Part shown: positions 1-11,871 of the stretch, piece after piece | How positions within the stretch are numbered: the first letter of the stretch is position 1 | Layout: every line of letters starts with the position of its first letter | Assembly (NCBI GenBank): GCA_022361035.1 | Contig: JAKSBP010000318.1 | Coordinates: 1-37,367 of the forward strand | From: Clostridia bacterium | GTDB lineage: Bacteria; Bacillota; Clostridia; Peptostreptococcales; Caminicellaceae | Direction: 5' to 3' | Length of the DNA: 37,367 nucleotides | Notes under the pieces: model-generated | The model's input: only the letters and a program-made list of their open reading frames with translations | Told to the model about the DNA's origin: nothing | The model's database searches: none | Translations under genes and position numbers: made by a program

Positions 1-1520
<1,520 letters not shown>

Positions 1521-1575
1521 TATTTAAGAAAGTTATTAATTAGTACATTCTAATTAGAGAAGGGAGAGAAACTCC

Positions 1576-4500
1576 TTGATAGAGCTTAATAACTTTGATT
1601 CAATTAAGATTGGTTTAGCTTCACCTGAAAAGATTAGACAATGGTCAAAGGGAGAAGTAAAAAAACCTGAAACTATCAATTATCGTACATTAAAGCCTGA
1701 AAAAGAGGGTTTGTTTTGTGAAAAGATATTTGGTCCGACAAAGGACTGGGAATGTCATTGTGGTAAATACAAGAGGGTTAGATATAAGGGCGTAATATGT
1801 GATAGATGTGGCGTTGAAGTAACAAAGTCTAAGGTTAGACGTGAAAGGATGGGACATATTGAGCTAGCAGCTCCCGTATCTCATATTTGGTATTTCAAGG
1901 GAATACCAAGTAGAATGGGTATACTGCTGGATATGTCACCTAGATCCTTAGAAAAGGTATTGTACTTTGCTTCTTATATTGTAATTGACCCAGGGAATAC
2001 TCCCCTTACCTTTAAGCAACTACTGACAGAGAAGGAATATAGAGAATATAGGGAAAAATATGGTAGTGCTTTTAAAGCAGGAATGGGAGCAGAGTCCATA
2101 AAAGAGATATTACAAAAAATAGAGCTAGATAAATTGGCAAAGGAGCTTAAATTAAAATTAAAGGAGAGCTCTGGACAAAAAAGGGTTAGGACAATAAGAA
2201 GGCTTGAAGTTATTGAGGCCTTTAGAGCCTCTGATAATAAGCCGGAATGGATGATACTAGATGTTATTCCAGTTATACCTCCAGATTTGAGGCCAATGGT
2301 ACAGCTCGATGGTGGTAGATTTGCAACATCGGACCTAAACGATTTATATAGAAGAGTAATTAATAGAAATAACAGATTAAACAGGCTTTTAGAGCTTGGA
2401 GCTCCCGATATTATAGTAAGGAATGAAAAGAGGATGCTTCAAGAGGCCGTTGATGCATTAATAGATAATGGAAGAAGAGGAAGACCTGTAACTGGACCAG
2501 GAAATCGTCCCCTTAAATCCCTTTCTGATATGCTAAAGGGTAAGCAGGGTAGATTTCGTCAGAACTTACTAGGTAAACGTGTAGATTATTCTGGACGTTC
2601 CGTTATTGTGGTAGGACCTGAACTTAAATTTTATCAATGTGGCCTTCCAAAGAAAATGGCCCTAGAACTATTTAAGCCCTTCGTTATGAAGAAGTTGGTT
2701 GGTGATGGCTATGTCCACAATATAAAGAGTGCTAAGAGAATGGTGGAAAGAATTAAGTCCGAGGTATGGGGTGTCCTAGAAGAGGTTATAAAGGAACATC
2801 CAGTACTTTTAAACCGTGCTCCGACTCTTCACAGACTAGGGATTCAAGCCTTTGAACCTATTCTGGTTGAAGGTAAGGCCATAAAGCTTCATCCACTTGT
2901 TTGTACGGCCTACAATGCGGACTTTGATGGAGACCAAATGGCTGTACACGTTCCCCTTACAGTTGAAGCACAGGCGGAAGCAAGATTTCTCATGCTTTCT
3001 ACAAATAATATTCTGGCACCTAAGGATGGCTCCCCCATTACTACTCCTACTCAGGATATGGTTTTAGGCAGCTACTATCTGACAATAAAGGTAGCTGGTG
3101 AATGTGGAGAGGGCATGGTCTTTAGCAGCTTTGAAGAAATGCTTATGGCATATGAAAATAGAATAATAGGTCTTCATGCTACAGTAAAGGTAAGGCTCAA
3201 GAGGAGTGAATATGATCCAGGAAACCTAGTAGAGAGTACCGTAGGTAGATTTATATTTAATGAACATATACCTCAAGACCTAGGCTTTGTTGATAGGAGT
3301 AAAGACCCCTTTAGTCTAGAGATAGATACCCTAGTTGATAAAAAGTTTCTTGGTAAGATTATTGATAGATGTTTTAGAAAACATGGTAATACTGTAACTG
3401 CCATGATGCTTGATCATATTAAATCCCTAGGTTTTAAGTTTTCAACACGGGGTGCTATTACTATAAGCGTATCCGACATGAAAATTCCTGAATCAAAGGA
3501 AAGACTCATATCAGAAGCTGAAGAAAAAGTAGACAAATATAAAAAGGCCTATAGAAGAGGTTTGATTTCCGATGAGGAAAGATATGAAAGTGTAATCAAA
3601 ACCTGGCAAGAAACTACTGGAAAAGTAACCGATGCACTAATGGAAAATCTAGGTGATTTGAATAATGTTTTCATAATGGCCCATTCAGGTGCAAGGGGAA
3701 GTAAAAACCAGATAAGACAGCTTGCAGGTATGCGTGGACTTATGGCCAATGCTACTGGTCACACCGTTGAAATACCTATTACTTCTAACTTCCGTGAAGG
3801 ATTATCGATTTTAGAGTATTTCATATCTACAACTGGTGCAAGAAAGGGTCTGGCTGATACGGCCCTGAGAACTGCCGATTCAGGATATCTGACTAGAAGG
3901 CTGGTAGATGTAAGCCAAGATGTCATAGTAACTGAATTAGATTGTGGTACTGAGACTGGGATAGAAGTATCGGCATTTAAAGATGGTAAAGAGGTAATTG
4001 AGCCCCTTTATGATAGGATAGTTGGGAGATATTCCTTAGAGGATGTGCTTCATCCAGAGACTGGTGAACTTCTTGTAAAGGCCCATGAGATGATTACAGA
4101 AGATGATGGTGAAAAAGTAATAGATGCAGGCATAAAGCAGGTAAAGATTAGAACAGTATTAAACTGTGAGGCTGACCATGGTGTATGTGGGAAATGCTAT
4201 GGTAAAAATCTGGCAACTGGTAAATCAGTTAATGTCGGAGAAGCAGTAGGTATAATTGCTGCCCAATCAATTGGTGAACCAGGAACTCAGCTTACAATGA
4301 GAACCTTCCATACCGGTGGTGTTGCTGGCGGTGACATCACCCAAGGTTTACCGAGGGTTGAGGAATTATTCGAAGCTAGAAAGCCTAAGGGTCTTGCGAT
4401 TATTTCTGAAATAGGCGGTGTTGTATCAATAAAAGATACAACAAAGAAACGTGAAGTCAGTGTAACCTTAGATGATGGAGAAACAAAAACCTATCAGATA

Positions 4501-5091
4501 GCCTATGGCTCAAGAATAAAGGTTAAAGAAGGCCAACACATCAAGGCTGGGGATGAATTAACGGAAGGCTCGGTTAATCCCCATGATATATTGAGGATAA
4601 AAGGAACTCAAGGTGTTGAGGAATATATAACAAGGGAAGTTCAAAGAGTATATAGGATGCAAGGTGTTGATATAAATGATAGGCATATTGAGATAATTGT
4701 GAGACAAATGTTGTCTAGGGTAAAGGTTGAAGAATCAGGGGATACAGAATTGTTACCCGGCGGCCTTGTAAGTATAAGTGAGTTTAATAAGGAGAATGAG
4801 AAGGTAAAGCTAAGTGGAGGTAAGCCGGCTACATTTAAGAGAGTACTTTTAGGTATAACAAAGGCATCCCTTGCTACTGAATCCTTCTTATCTGCTGCAT
4901 CATTCCAAGAGACTACCCGCGTTCTAACGGAAGCAGCAATAAAGGGCAAAGAGGATAGACTTCTTGGATTGAAGGAAAATGTAATTATAGGTAAACTAAT
5001 TCCAGCAGGTACTGGAATGAAGAAGTATAGAAACATAGCCATATTGGATAATAAGATGGAAGATTCCATGGGAGATAGTATGACAATATAA
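1576..5091 (+). CDS. rpoC: RNA polymerase beta' subunit
   Basis: Complete 1171-residue beta' subunit, which carries the active-site magnesium of RNA polymerase. The start is TTG at 1576, placed about 8 bases after an AGGGAGAG Shine-Dalgarno; the resulting N-terminus ([19 protein letters not shown]) matches the family. The N-terminal zinc site is C60, C62, C75 and C78. The catalytic NADFDGD motif is at residues 447-453. A second cysteine cluster ([13 protein letters not shown]) lies in the C-terminal half, near position 870. The length is usual for Clostridia, without the large insertions of proteobacteria. It is co-transcribed with rpoB; a new promoter starts just after its stop codon. Confidence 0.98.
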   Translation: MIELNNFDSIKIGLASPEKIRQWSKGEVKKPETINYRTLKPEKEGLFCEKIFGPTKDWECHCGKYKRVRYKGVICDRCGVEVTKSKVRRERMGHIELAAPVSHIWYFKGIPSRMGILLDMSPRSLEKVLYFASYIVIDPGNTPLTFKQLLTEKEYREYREKYGSAFKAGMGAESIKEILQKIELDKLAKELKLKLKESSGQKRVRTIRRLEVIEAFRASDNKPEWMILDVIPVIPPDLRPMVQLDGGRFATSDLNDLYRRVINRNNRLNRLLELGAPDIIVRNEKRMLQEAVDALIDNGRRGRPVTGPGNRPLKSLSDMLKGKQGRFRQNLLGKRVDYSGRSVIVVGPELKFYQCGLPKKMALELFKPFVMKKLVGDGYVHNIKSAKRMVERIKSEVWGVLEEVIKEHPVLLNRAPTLHRLGIQAFEPILVEGKAIKLHPLVCTAYNADFDGDQMAVHVPLTVEAQAEARFLMLSTNNILAPKDGSPITTPTQDMVLGSYYLTIKVAGECGEGMVFSSFEEMLMAYENRIIGLHATVKVRLKRSEYDPGNLVESTVGRFIFNEHIPQDLGFVDRSKDPFSLEIDTLVDKKFLGKIIDRCFRKHGNTVTAMMLDHIKSLGFKFSTRGAITISVSDMKIPESKERLISEAEEKVDKYKKAYRRGLISDEERYESVIKTWQETTGKVTDALMENLGDLNNVFIMAHSGARGSKNQIRQLAGMRGLMANATGHTVEIPITSNFREGLSILEYFISTTGARKGLADTALRTADSGYLTRRLVDVSQDVIVTELDCGTETGIEVSAFKDGKEVIEPLYDRIVGRYSLEDVLHPETGELLVKAHEMITEDDGEKVIDAGIKQVKIRTVLNCEADHGVCGKCYGKNLATGKSVNVGEAVGIIAAQSIGEPGTQLTMRTFHTGGVAGGDITQGLPRVEELFEARKPKGLAIISEIGGVVSIKDTTKKREVSVTLDDGETKTYQIAYGSRIKVKEGQHIKAGDELTEGSVNPHDILRIKGTQGVEEYITREVQRVYRMQGVDINDRHIEIIVRQMLSRVKVEESGDTELLPGGLVSISEFNKENEKVKLSGGKPATFKRVLLGITKASLATESFLSAASFQETTRVLTEAAIKGKEDRLLGLKENVIIGKLIPAGTGMKKYRNIAILDNKMEDSMGDSMTI

Positions 5092-5097
5092 ATTTAT

Positions 5098-5126
5098 TTG
5101 ACATAGGTATCTATTGGTGCTAAAAT
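5098..5126 (+). promoter_or_regulatory. Sigma-A-type promoter for the str region
   Basis: TTGACA at 5098-5103 and TAAAAT at 5121-5126 are separated by exactly 17 bases, and a TG one base upstream of the -10 box gives an extended -10. The predicted transcript would start near 5133 and cover the L7Ae-like gene, rpsL and probably later genes. It lies 6 bases after the rpoC stop, so it would add transcription to any read-through from rpoBC. Confidence 0.75.
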
Positions 5127-5170
5127 GTTATAGTGTGTAATTTATGTATAGTTGACTTTTAATACTACTT

Positions 5171-5202
5171 AAGGATTATATGTAGATATACATATAATCC
5201 TT
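5171..5202 (+). promoter_or_regulatory. Perfect 14-bp hairpin in the leader of the L7Ae-like gene
   Basis: AAGGATTATATGTA (5171-5184) pairs exactly with TACATATAATCCTT (5189-5202) across a 4-base GATA loop. It lies in the predicted 5' leader, about 14 bases before the Shine-Dalgarno. No T run follows, so it is not a standard terminator. It could be a processing site, a stability element or a weak attenuator; the function is unknown. Confidence 0.6.
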
Positions 5203-5228
5203 TAAGGGTAAAAAAGGGAGGATGCTAT

Positions 5229-5477
5229 ATGCACTTGATTGAATTAAAAAGACAAAATAAACTTATAATAGGAACAAAACAATCTTCAAGGACCATAAAC
5301 GATAGCAAAGCTAAGACCCTTTTTGTGGCTAAGGATTGTGAACAGCATGTGATTAGAAGCATTGTTGAAGCCGCCAAAGAAAGAGGAGTACAGATCGTTT
5401 ATGTAGAGTCCATGAAAAAGCTTGGAGAAGCATGTGGTATTGACGTCGGTGCTGCAACAGCAGTTATTCTAAAATAA
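5229..5477 (+). CDS. rplGB: L7Ae-family kink-turn RNA-binding protein (YbxF-like)
   Basis: 82-residue small protein of the L7Ae/L30e/S12e family, which binds kink-turn RNA. The order rpoC - this gene - rpsL is the same as for ybxF of Bacillus subtilis. Family features seen are the N-terminal basic helix, the [20 protein letters not shown] segment with alternating strand and helix, and the conserved ending [16 protein letters not shown]. The start at 5229 follows GGGAGG by about 7 bases. Its cellular RNA target is not known from the sequence. It is likely co-transcribed with rpsL, whose start is 31 bases after this stop. Confidence 0.9.
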   Translation: MHLIELKRQNKLIIGTKQSSRTINDSKAKTLFVAKDCEQHVIRSIVEAAKERGVQIVYVESMKKLGEACGIDVGAATAVILK

Positions 5478-5508
5478 ATCAATGTTGAAATTGGAAGGAG
5501 GTGTAGGG

Positions 5509-5925
5509 ATGCCAACTATAAACCAATTAGTACGTAAAAGTAGAGCCCAGTCTGAAAAAAAATCAACTGCTCCTGCTTTACAAAGAGGGTTTAACACATT
5601 AAAGAGAATGCCTACAAAAACCAGTGCACCACAAAAAAGAGGTGTTTGTACGTCTGTTAAAACTGTAACTCCTAAAAAGCCTAATTCGGCCCTAAGGAAG
5701 GTTGCCAGAGTTAGACTTACTAATGGTATAGAAGTCACGGCCTATATACCGGGTATAGGACACAACTTACAAGAGCATAGTGTTGTGCTTATAAGAGGTG
5801 GTAGAGTTAAAGATTTACCGGGTGTTAGATATCATATAGTAAGAGGTACTCTTGATACTGCAGGAACAGAAAACAGAATGCAAGGAAGATCAAAGTACGG
5901 TACAAAGAAACCTAAGAAGAAATAA
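5509..5925 (+). CDS. rpsL: 30S ribosomal protein S12
   Basis: 138-residue S12 of the 30S decoding centre. The start chosen is ATG 5509, 6 bases after GGAGG, giving the family N-terminus [10 protein letters not shown]; an upstream in-frame ATG at 5482 would add nine non-family residues. The decoding loop [10 protein letters not shown] is at 55-64 and [11 protein letters not shown] at 97-107. The lysines linked to streptomycin resistance (K56 and K101 here, K43 and K88 in E. coli numbering) are wild type. A hairpin with a short T run follows 29 bases after the stop. Confidence 0.98.
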   Translation: MPTINQLVRKSRAQSEKKSTAPALQRGFNTLKRMPTKTSAPQKRGVCTSVKTVTPKKPNSALRKVARVRLTNGIEVTAYIPGIGHNLQEHSVVLIRGGRVKDLPGVRYHIVRGTLDTAGTENRMQGRSKYGTKKPKKK

Positions 5926-5954
5926 TAAAAAATAGTGCCGGTTATAATAATAAT

Positions 5955-5980
5955 CTCCTCCTCTTTGTAGGAGGGGTTTT
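5955..5980 (+). terminator. Terminator-like hairpin (attenuator) between rpsL and rpsG
   Basis: CTCCTCCT (5955-5962) pairs with AGGAGGGG (5969-5976), 8 bp with one G-U, over a 6-base loop, and TTTT follows at 5977-5980. The T run is short, so termination is probably partial. It would lower transcription of rpsG and beyond relative to rpsL, and the CCTCC arm could also mask a Shine-Dalgarno sequence. Confidence 0.6.
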
Positions 5981-5995
5981 ATATAGTAAATGTGA

Positions 5996-6033
5996 ATTGT
6001 GCACAATCGGCAATAAAGTTGTCGAGTACCGAT
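5996..6033 (+). promoter_or_regulatory. Palindrome and candidate autogenous control site before rpsG
   Basis: A perfect 12-bp palindrome ATTGTGCACAAT (5996-6007) is followed by ATCGG (6006-6010), which can pair with CCGAT (6029-6033) next to the ribosome-binding site. An overlapping CGGCAA/TTGTCG hairpin competes with that pairing. S7 controls its own operon at the rpsL-rpsG junction in E. coli, so this may be an S7 site; that is inference only. Confidence 0.3.
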
Positions 6034-6035
6034 GA

Positions 6036-6536
<501 letters not shown>

Positions 6537-6554
6537 AAAATAAAAAGATATTAA

Positions 6555-6751
6555 AGTGAAACAAACTAAAAGGTTAATTTATGCATACCAAAAAATCACA
6601 GAAACATTGATATTTTGAATATGTATAAATTAAAGTTTGACATTGTTTCACTATATGTAAACAATTTTAACATTCAAAATAAATTTCAAAGAAAATAGTG
6701 ATTGCCTCTACATTTTTATTTGAAATTTATTAAACATTAAAGTTGTTTACA
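6555..6751 (+). promoter_or_regulatory. Structured leader upstream of fusA with competing stems
   Basis: The 298-base AT-rich spacer (6537-6834) holds no gene. GTAAACAATTTTAA (6657-6670) pairs with TTAAAGTTGTTTAC (6737-6750), 14 bp with one G-U, and encloses AATAAATTTCAAA (6678-6690) pairing exactly with 6719-6731. AGTGAAACAA (6555-6564) pairs exactly with 6643-6652, and the same 6643-6651 arm can instead form a local hairpin with 6657-6664. A TTGACA at 6637-6642 lacks a good -10 box. A weak promoter TTGTTT-16-TAAAAT may lie at 6743-6770. Confidence 0.5.
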
Positions 6752-6834
6752 CTTAACATAAATTTAAAATATATATGTTATTATTATTTCGATATTTTAA
6801 TCCTATAGTGTTTTAACAGAAAGGAGGAAAAAAG

Positions 6835-8907
6835 GTGTCAAGAGCCTTTCCTTTAGAGAAAACTAGAAATATTGGTATCATGGCCCATATCGATGCCGGA
6901 AAAACCACAACTACAGAGAGAATATTATTTTATACTGGAAGAACTCATAAAATAGGTGAAGTTCATGAAGGTGCTGCTACTATGGACTGGATGGCGCAGG
7001 AGCAGGAGAGAGGTATCACAATAACTTCTGCTGCTACTACTGCCCAATGGTCAGATCACAGAATAAATATCATAGATACACCTGGACACGTGGACTTTAC
7101 TGTTGAAGTTGAAAGATCTCTTAGGGTTTTAGATAGTTCCGTTGCTGTATTTTGTGCAAAAGGTGGTGTTGAACCACAGTCCGAAACTGTTTGGAGACAG
7201 GCAGATAAATATGGTGTACCTAGAATGGCCTTTGTAAACAAGATGGATATTACAGGTGCTAATTTCTTTAATGCCATAGAAATGATGAAGGACAGATTAA
7301 AGGCAAATGCAGTACCGATTCAATTACCAATAGGTGCAGAAAACGAGTTTGTTGGTATAGTGGACCTTGTGGATATGAAGGCGAGAATCTACAAGGATGA
7401 TTTAGGTCAAGAAATAGAAGTGACAGATATTCCAGGAGAATTAGCTGACGAAGCTCAAGAGTATAGGTTAGCCCTAGTTGAAGCTGTAGCAGAGAGCGAT
7501 GAAGAGCTGATGATGAAGTATCTAGAAGGTGAAGAAATTACAGAGGAAGAATTAAAGGCAGGTATTAGAAAGGGAACTATTGAAAATACCATTGTTCCGG
7601 TTCTTTGTGGTTCAGCCTATAAAAATAAAGGGGTGCAGTTGTTACTAGATGCAGTAGTAACATATATGCCTTCACCATTAGATATTCCACCTATAAAGGG
7701 TGTTTTAGTTGATACAGAAGAGGAAGCCGTAAGGAAAGCTGATGATAATGAACCATTCTCGGCTTTAGCCTTTAAGATTATGACTGATCCATATGTTGGG
7801 AAACTTGCCTTTTTTAGAGTTTACTCTGGAACCTTAAATTCAGGTTCATACGTTTACAATTCTACCAAGAACAAAAAGGAAAGAATTGGACGTATCCTTC
7901 AAATGCATGCAAATAAGAGGGAAGAAATAACTAAAGTTTATGCAGGTGATATTGCCGCTGCAGTTGGTTTGAAATTTACTACAACTGGGGATACTTTAAG
8001 TGATGAGGATAATCAAATTATACTTGAATCTATGGAATTCCCAGAACCAGTTATTAGGGTAGCTATTGAACCTAAGACAAGGGCTGGACAAGAAAAGATG
8101 GGTATTGCTTTATCTAAACTAGCCGAAGAAGACCCAACCTTTAAGACCTATACTGATGAAGAAACTGGTCAGGTTATCATTGCCGGTATGGGTGAACTTC
8201 ATCTTGAAATCATAGTTGATAGATTGCTTAGGGAGTTTAAGGTTGAGGCTAATATAGGAAAGCCACAGGTTGCCTATAGAGAAACTATTACCTTAGCTAC
8301 AGATGTTGAAGCTAAGTATTCAAGACAATCCGGTGGTAGAGGACAATATGGTCATGTTAAGATGAGGGTTACTCCTCAGGAGCCTGGTGCTGGTTACGAG
8401 TTCATAAACTCAATCGTCGGTGGGTCTATTCCTAAGGAATATATTCCAGCGGTAGATGGTGGTATTCAGGGAGCTATGGAGAATGGTATCTTAGCCGGCT
8501 ATGAAGTAGTGGATCTTAAAGTTGAACTTTATGATGGTTCCTACCATGAGGTTGACTCATCAGAAATGGCATTTAAAATTGCCGGTTCTATGGGATTAAA
8601 GGATGCTATGAAAAAAGGAAACCCCGTGCTTCTTGAGCCATATATGAAGGTTGAAGTAGTTGTACCTGAAGAATATTTAGGAGATGTAATGGGAGACCTT
8701 AACTCTAGAAGAGGTAAGCTAGAGGGTATGGAAGCTAGGGCAGGAGCCCAAGTAATAAAGGCCCATGTACCACTTTCTGAAATGTTTGGATATGCAACGG
8801 ACCTTCGTTCTAAATCTCAAGGTCGTGGTAACTATACAATGCAATTTAGCCATTATGAACAAGTTCCTAACAATATAGCTGAAAAAATAATGGAGGGAAA
8901 AAAGTAA
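6835..8907 (+). CDS. fusA: Elongation factor G
   Basis: 690-residue translocation GTPase EF-G. The start is GTG 6835 after AAAGGAGG. The GTP-binding motifs are AHIDAGKT (17-24), DTPGH (81-85) and NKMD (135-138). The [11 protein letters not shown] switch I region and the domain [17 protein letters not shown] and [11 protein letters not shown] segments are present, so this is the full five-domain translocase rather than a tetracycline-protection homologue. Length and order (after rpsG, before tuf) are standard. The long structured spacer before it suggests separate control of its level. Confidence 0.98.
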   Translation: MSRAFPLEKTRNIGIMAHIDAGKTTTTERILFYTGRTHKIGEVHEGAATMDWMAQEQERGITITSAATTAQWSDHRINIIDTPGHVDFTVEVERSLRVLDSSVAVFCAKGGVEPQSETVWRQADKYGVPRMAFVNKMDITGANFFNAIEMMKDRLKANAVPIQLPIGAENEFVGIVDLVDMKARIYKDDLGQEIEVTDIPGELADEAQEYRLALVEAVAESDEELMMKYLEGEEITEEELKAGIRKGTIENTIVPVLCGSAYKNKGVQLLLDAVVTYMPSPLDIPPIKGVLVDTEEEAVRKADDNEPFSALAFKIMTDPYVGKLAFFRVYSGTLNSGSYVYNSTKNKKERIGRILQMHANKREEITKVYAGDIAAAVGLKFTTTGDTLSDEDNQIILESMEFPEPVIRVAIEPKTRAGQEKMGIALSKLAEEDPTFKTYTDEETGQVIIAGMGELHLEIIVDRLLREFKVEANIGKPQVAYRETITLATDVEAKYSRQSGGRGQYGHVKMRVTPQEPGAGYEFINSIVGGSIPKEYIPAVDGGIQGAMENGILAGYEVVDLKVELYDGSYHEVDSSEMAFKIAGSMGLKDAMKKGNPVLLEPYMKVEVVVPEEYLGDVMGDLNSRRGKLEGMEARAGAQVIKAHVPLSEMFGYATDLRSKSQGRGNYTMQFSHYEQVPNNIAEKIMEGKK

Positions 8908-8972
8908 TAGATGGCAAATAACTATAAAGACCCAATAAATTTTTAACATTTTTATTCCTTAAATGGACTTCA

Positions 8973-9000
8973 TTGACTATTTAAAAATAAAATGTAGATT
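8973..9000 (+). promoter_or_regulatory. Possible promoter in the fusA-tuf spacer
   Basis: The 244-base spacer 8908-9151 has no gene. TTGACT (8973-8978) and TAGATT (8995-9000) with a 16-base gap are a moderate sigma-A match. A tuf promoter separate from the str promoter would fit the high demand for EF-Tu, but the -10 match is only 4 of 6. Confidence 0.35.
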
Positions 9001-9151
9001 TATGAGGGAATACTATATATGCATTGGATATTAGCTTTCCTAATAAAATATTTTTAAAAGAAAAATTTATCGAGCTTTAAAAGCTATTATCTACTATTAA
9101 TGTTTTAAATATAAATTAAAATTAATATGTGCTTTGAGGAGGAAAAGAGAG

Positions 9152-10345
9152 ATGGCAAAAGCTAAGTTTGAAAGAAATAAGCCCCATGTAAACATAGGAA
9201 CAATAGGACACGTTGACCATGGAAAGACGACACTAACAGCAGCAATAACAAAGACATTACATGAGAGATATCAGTTAGGAGAAGCAGTAGCCTTTGACAA
9301 CATAGATAAGGCACCAGAGGAGAGGGAAAGAGGAATAACTATTTCAACAGCCCACGTTGAGTATGAAACACCAAATAGACACTATGCCCATGTAGACTGC
9401 CCAGGTCATGCTGACTACGTAAAGAACATGATAACGGGAGCAGCGCAAATGGATGGAGCTATATTAGTATGCTCAGCAGCAGATGGACCGATGCCACAGA
9501 CAAGGGAGCATATCCTATTATCAAGACAGGTAGGAGTACCATATATATTAGTATTTTTAAACAAGTGTGACATGGTAGACGATGAAGAATTATTAGAGCT
9601 AGTAGAAATGGAAGTAAGAGAGCTTTTAGACGAATATGAATTTCCAGGAGATGACACACCAATCATAAGAGGATCAGCGCTAAAGGCATTAGAAGATCCA
9701 AATAGTGAGTGGGGAGATAAGATTCTTGAATTATTTGAAGCAGTAGACAGCTATATACCGGAGCCAGAAAGGGATACAGATAAGCCATTCCTAATGCCTG
9801 TAGAGGATGTATTCTCGATAACAGGAAGAGGAACAGTGGCAACGGGAAGAATAGAAAGAGGAATAGTAAGAGTACAGGACAACATAGAGATAGTAGGAAT
9901 GACGGATGAGACGAGAACAGTAGTAATCACAGGAGTAGAGATGTTTAGAAAGCTTCTAGATGAAGGAAGAGCAGGAGATAACATAGGAGCCTTATTAAGA
10001 GGAGTACAAAGGACAGAGATAGAGAGAGGGCAAGTATTATCAAAGCCAGGATCAATCAAGCCCCATACGAAGTATAAGGCACAGGTATACGTATTAAAGA
10101 AAGAAGAGGGTGGAAGACATACGCCATTCTTTAATGGATATAGACCGCAGTTTTACTTTAGAACTACAGATGTAACTGGATCTATAACATTACCAGAGGG
10201 AACAGAGATGTGTATGCCAGGAGATAATATAGAGATGGAAATAGAGCTTATCACACCGATAGCGATAGAAGAGGGATTAAGATTTGCTATTCGTGAAGGT
10301 GGTAGAACAGTAGGGGCTGGTGCTGTTGCTAAAATACTAGGATAA
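9152..10345 (+). CDS. tuf: Elongation factor Tu
   Basis: 397-residue EF-Tu, which delivers aminoacyl-tRNA to the ribosome. The start is ATG 9152, 7 bases after GAGGAGG; the in-frame GTG at 9134 upstream includes the Shine-Dalgarno. GTPase motifs are GHVDHGKT (19-26), DCPGH (82-86) and NKCD (137-140). Codon use differs from fusA: glycine is almost all GGA and many third positions are A up to about 10280, then the last 20 or so codons switch to GGT, GCT and CGT. The protein itself looks normal. A perfect palindrome follows the stop by 19 bases, closing the str region. Confidence 0.98.
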   Translation: MAKAKFERNKPHVNIGTIGHVDHGKTTLTAAITKTLHERYQLGEAVAFDNIDKAPEERERGITISTAHVEYETPNRHYAHVDCPGHADYVKNMITGAAQMDGAILVCSAADGPMPQTREHILLSRQVGVPYILVFLNKCDMVDDEELLELVEMEVRELLDEYEFPGDDTPIIRGSALKALEDPNSEWGDKILELFEAVDSYIPEPERDTDKPFLMPVEDVFSITGRGTVATGRIERGIVRVQDNIEIVGMTDETRTVVITGVEMFRKLLDEGRAGDNIGALLRGVQRTEIERGQVLSKPGSIKPHTKYKAQVYVLKKEEGGRHTPFFNGYRPQFYFRTTDVTGSITLPEGTEMCMPGDNIEMEIELITPIAIEEGLRFAIREGGRTVGAGAVAKILG

Positions 10346-10364
10346 ATTTCTCATGAAATAAATC

Positions 10365-10393
10365 AAGCCTAGAAGATACAATCTTCTAGGCTT
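10365..10393 (+). terminator. Perfect 13-bp hairpin after tuf
   Basis: AAGCCTAGAAGAT (10365-10377) pairs exactly with ATCTTCTAGGCTT (10381-10393) over a 3-base loop. The downstream sequence (CAGATTGTT) has no true T run, so this is either a weak intrinsic terminator or a 3'-end stabiliser. Its place after the last str gene fits an operon end. Confidence 0.55.
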
Positions 10394-10556
10394 CAGATTG
10401 TTAACAAGATGATAGGCTTTAACAAACTTTCAAGTTAAAGGAGTGCTGAAATTGGTAGTTTATTAACAGCCTCAATCCTAGAAGAATGGTCTGAGAACTT
10501 GGAACTTACAACTATTTTAAAGATAATATTAAAATTTTAAATAATGCAATTAGGGC

Positions 10557-10585
10557 TTGCAAAACCAGAATAATTAGTATATACT
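10557..10585 (+). promoter_or_regulatory. Promoter of the S10 operon
   Basis: TTGCAA (10557-10562) and TATACT (10580-10585) are spaced by 17 bases, each 5 of 6 to consensus. The predicted start near 10592 gives a leader of about 200 bases before rpsJ. The preceding stretch 10394-10556 shows no gene; it includes a short tRNA-Leu-like run that was rejected as a tRNA. Confidence 0.65.
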
Positions 10586-10591
10586 ATAAAG

Positions 10592-10792
10592 GTATGTGTG
10601 GACTGCGATGACGTAGAAGGTTGCCAGCCTTGCTGGGTGAATTTCTGCTGAGAAGTGTCCGTTCTTGAATCGGGCGACGGGGAACTCCCTCTCCTTTATT
10701 TTTACACAAAATGTGTGAACACCCGGGAGAGTGTACATTGGTTCCAGTCGTACGTACAAACCTAATGCGTGCGATGAGAAGGAGGGAAAAAG
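10592..10792 (+). ncRNA. Structured 5' leader of the S10 operon (candidate L4-responsive leader)
   Basis: The leader is visibly richer in G+C than its surroundings and full of complementary segments. Hairpins read by eye: CCAGC/GCTGG (10624-10628 with 10632-10636), an 8-bp TTTACACA/TGTGTGAA stem (10701-10708 with 10712-10719) enclosed by CTCTCC/GGAGAG (10689-10694 with 10726-10731), and GGTT/AACC around a CGTACG core before the Shine-Dalgarno. L4 represses the S10 operon through a leader of this kind in E. coli, and Firmicutes have leaders in the same place. That L4 is the ligand here is inference. Confidence 0.6.
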
Positions 10793-11110
10793 ATGGCTAA
10801 CAAAGCAAATCAAAAAATTAGAATAAGATTAAAGTCTTACGACCACAAAGTATTAGACCAATCTGCTGTAAAAATAGTTGAAACAGCTAAGAAGACAGGT
10901 GCTGAGGTTTCAGGTCCAGTTCCACTTCCTACAGAAAAGCAGATTATTACTATTTTAAGAGCTGTTCATAAGTATAAGGATTCTAGAGAACAGTTTGAAA
11001 TGAGAACACATAAGAGACTAATCGATATTCTAAGCCCTACTCCAAAGACAGTTGATTCTCTTATGAGATTAGACTTGCCAGCTGGGGTAGATATAGAAAT
11101 TAAACTTTAA
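10793..11110 (+). CDS. rpsJ: 30S ribosomal protein S10
   Basis: 105-residue S10 of the 30S head, also a NusG/NusB partner in antitermination in characterised bacteria. ATG 10793 lies 8 bases after GGAGG. The family start [18 protein letters not shown], the extended loop with [14 protein letters not shown], and the [11 protein letters not shown] segment are all present. It is the first gene of the S10 operon and follows the structured leader. A 100-base spacer with further hairpins separates it from rplC. Confidence 0.98.
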   Translation: MANKANQKIRIRLKSYDHKVLDQSAVKIVETAKKTGAEVSGPVPLPTEKQIITILRAVHKYKDSREQFEMRTHKRLIDILSPTPKTVDSLMRLDLPAGVDIEIKL

Positions 11111-11116
11111 GGTGAA

Positions 11117-11182
11117 GCTAAGATATAGGTTTATATAGAATCATAGGCCTACCTGTCTTAGTACGATTACAGATTTGTAATC
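11117..11182 (+). promoter_or_regulatory. Paired segments in the rpsJ-rplC spacer
   Basis: CTAAGA near 11118 can pair with TCTTAG near 11156, with AGGT/ACCT inside, and GATTAC (11165-11170) pairs with GTAATC (11177-11182) over a 6-base loop. No T run follows. Purpose unknown; it may be a cleavage or stability site within the operon. Confidence 0.35.
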
Positions 11183-11210
11183 CGCTGTAAGATTAATAGG
11201 AGGTGTAATA

Positions 11211-11843
11211 ATGAAAGGGTTAATAGGTAGAAAAATAGGTATGACTCAAATCTTTACTGAAGAAGGGAATATAGTACCTGTAACAGTAGTAGAGGCTGGT
11301 CCTAATTATGTAACTCAAATCAAAACCATAGAGAATGACGGTTATACTGCAATTCAAGTTGGTTTTGACGATAAAAAATCTAAAAGAGTTAACAAGCCAG
11401 CTAAAGGTCACTTTGAGAAATCTGGTGTTGTACCTAAGAAAGTTTTAAGGGAATTTGTAGTTGGAGATGTAAGTGGCTACAACTTAGGTCAGGAAATCAA
11501 AGTCGATATCTTTGAAGAAGGTTCAAAAATCGATGTTTCTGGAACTTCCAAAGGTAAAGGAACTCAAGGGCCAATAAAAAGACACAATCAAAGCAGAGGG
11601 CCAGAAACCCATGGTTCTAAATATCATAGAGGACCAGGTTCCCTTGGTGCGTCTTCATATCCATCAAGAGTATTCAAAGGTCAAAACATGGCTGGAAAAA
11701 TGGGTAATGAAAAGGTTACTGTACAAAATCTTGAAGTAGCTAAAGTAGATAGTGAAAGAAATTTACTTTTAGTAAAGGGTGCAGTACCAGGACCTAAGGG
11801 CGGAATTATTATAATAAAAGAGGCCGTTAAGGGCGTTAAATAG
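11211..11843 (+). CDS. rplC: 50S ribosomal protein L3
   Basis: 210-residue L3, an early assembly protein whose long loop reaches the peptidyl transferase centre. ATG 11211 follows AGGAGGTG. The N-terminus [15 protein letters not shown] and the central loop with [21 protein letters not shown] and [12 protein letters not shown] are typical; the glutamine of GQNMAG is the one methylated by PrmB in proteobacteria. rplD begins 28 bases later. Confidence 0.98.
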   Translation: MKGLIGRKIGMTQIFTEEGNIVPVTVVEAGPNYVTQIKTIENDGYTAIQVGFDDKKSKRVNKPAKGHFEKSGVVPKKVLREFVVGDVSGYNLGQEIKVDIFEEGSKIDVSGTSKGKGTQGPIKRHNQSRGPETHGSKYHRGPGSLGASSYPSRVFKGQNMAGKMGNEKVTVQNLEVAKVDSERNLLLVKGAVPGPKGGIIIIKEAVKGVK

Positions 11844-11871
11844 ATTCTGGCTAGGGAAAGGAGGATGTAAA

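Noticed and set aside
4641..5069. Open frame of 142 codons on the minus strand inside rpoC
   Set aside because: It is fully antisense to a well-conserved gene, lacks a ribosome-binding site and resembles no known family.
9073..9085. Dyad AGCTTTAAAAGCT in the fusA-tuf spacer as a terminator
   Set aside because: Too few GC pairs, no workable loop and no T run; it is likely chance in AT-rich sequence.
10440..10458. A 19-base run resembling the 5' D-arm part of tRNA-Leu
   Set aside because: No matching acceptor strand, anticodon stem or T-loop follows, so it cannot fold as a tRNA; it is at most an old fragment or chance.
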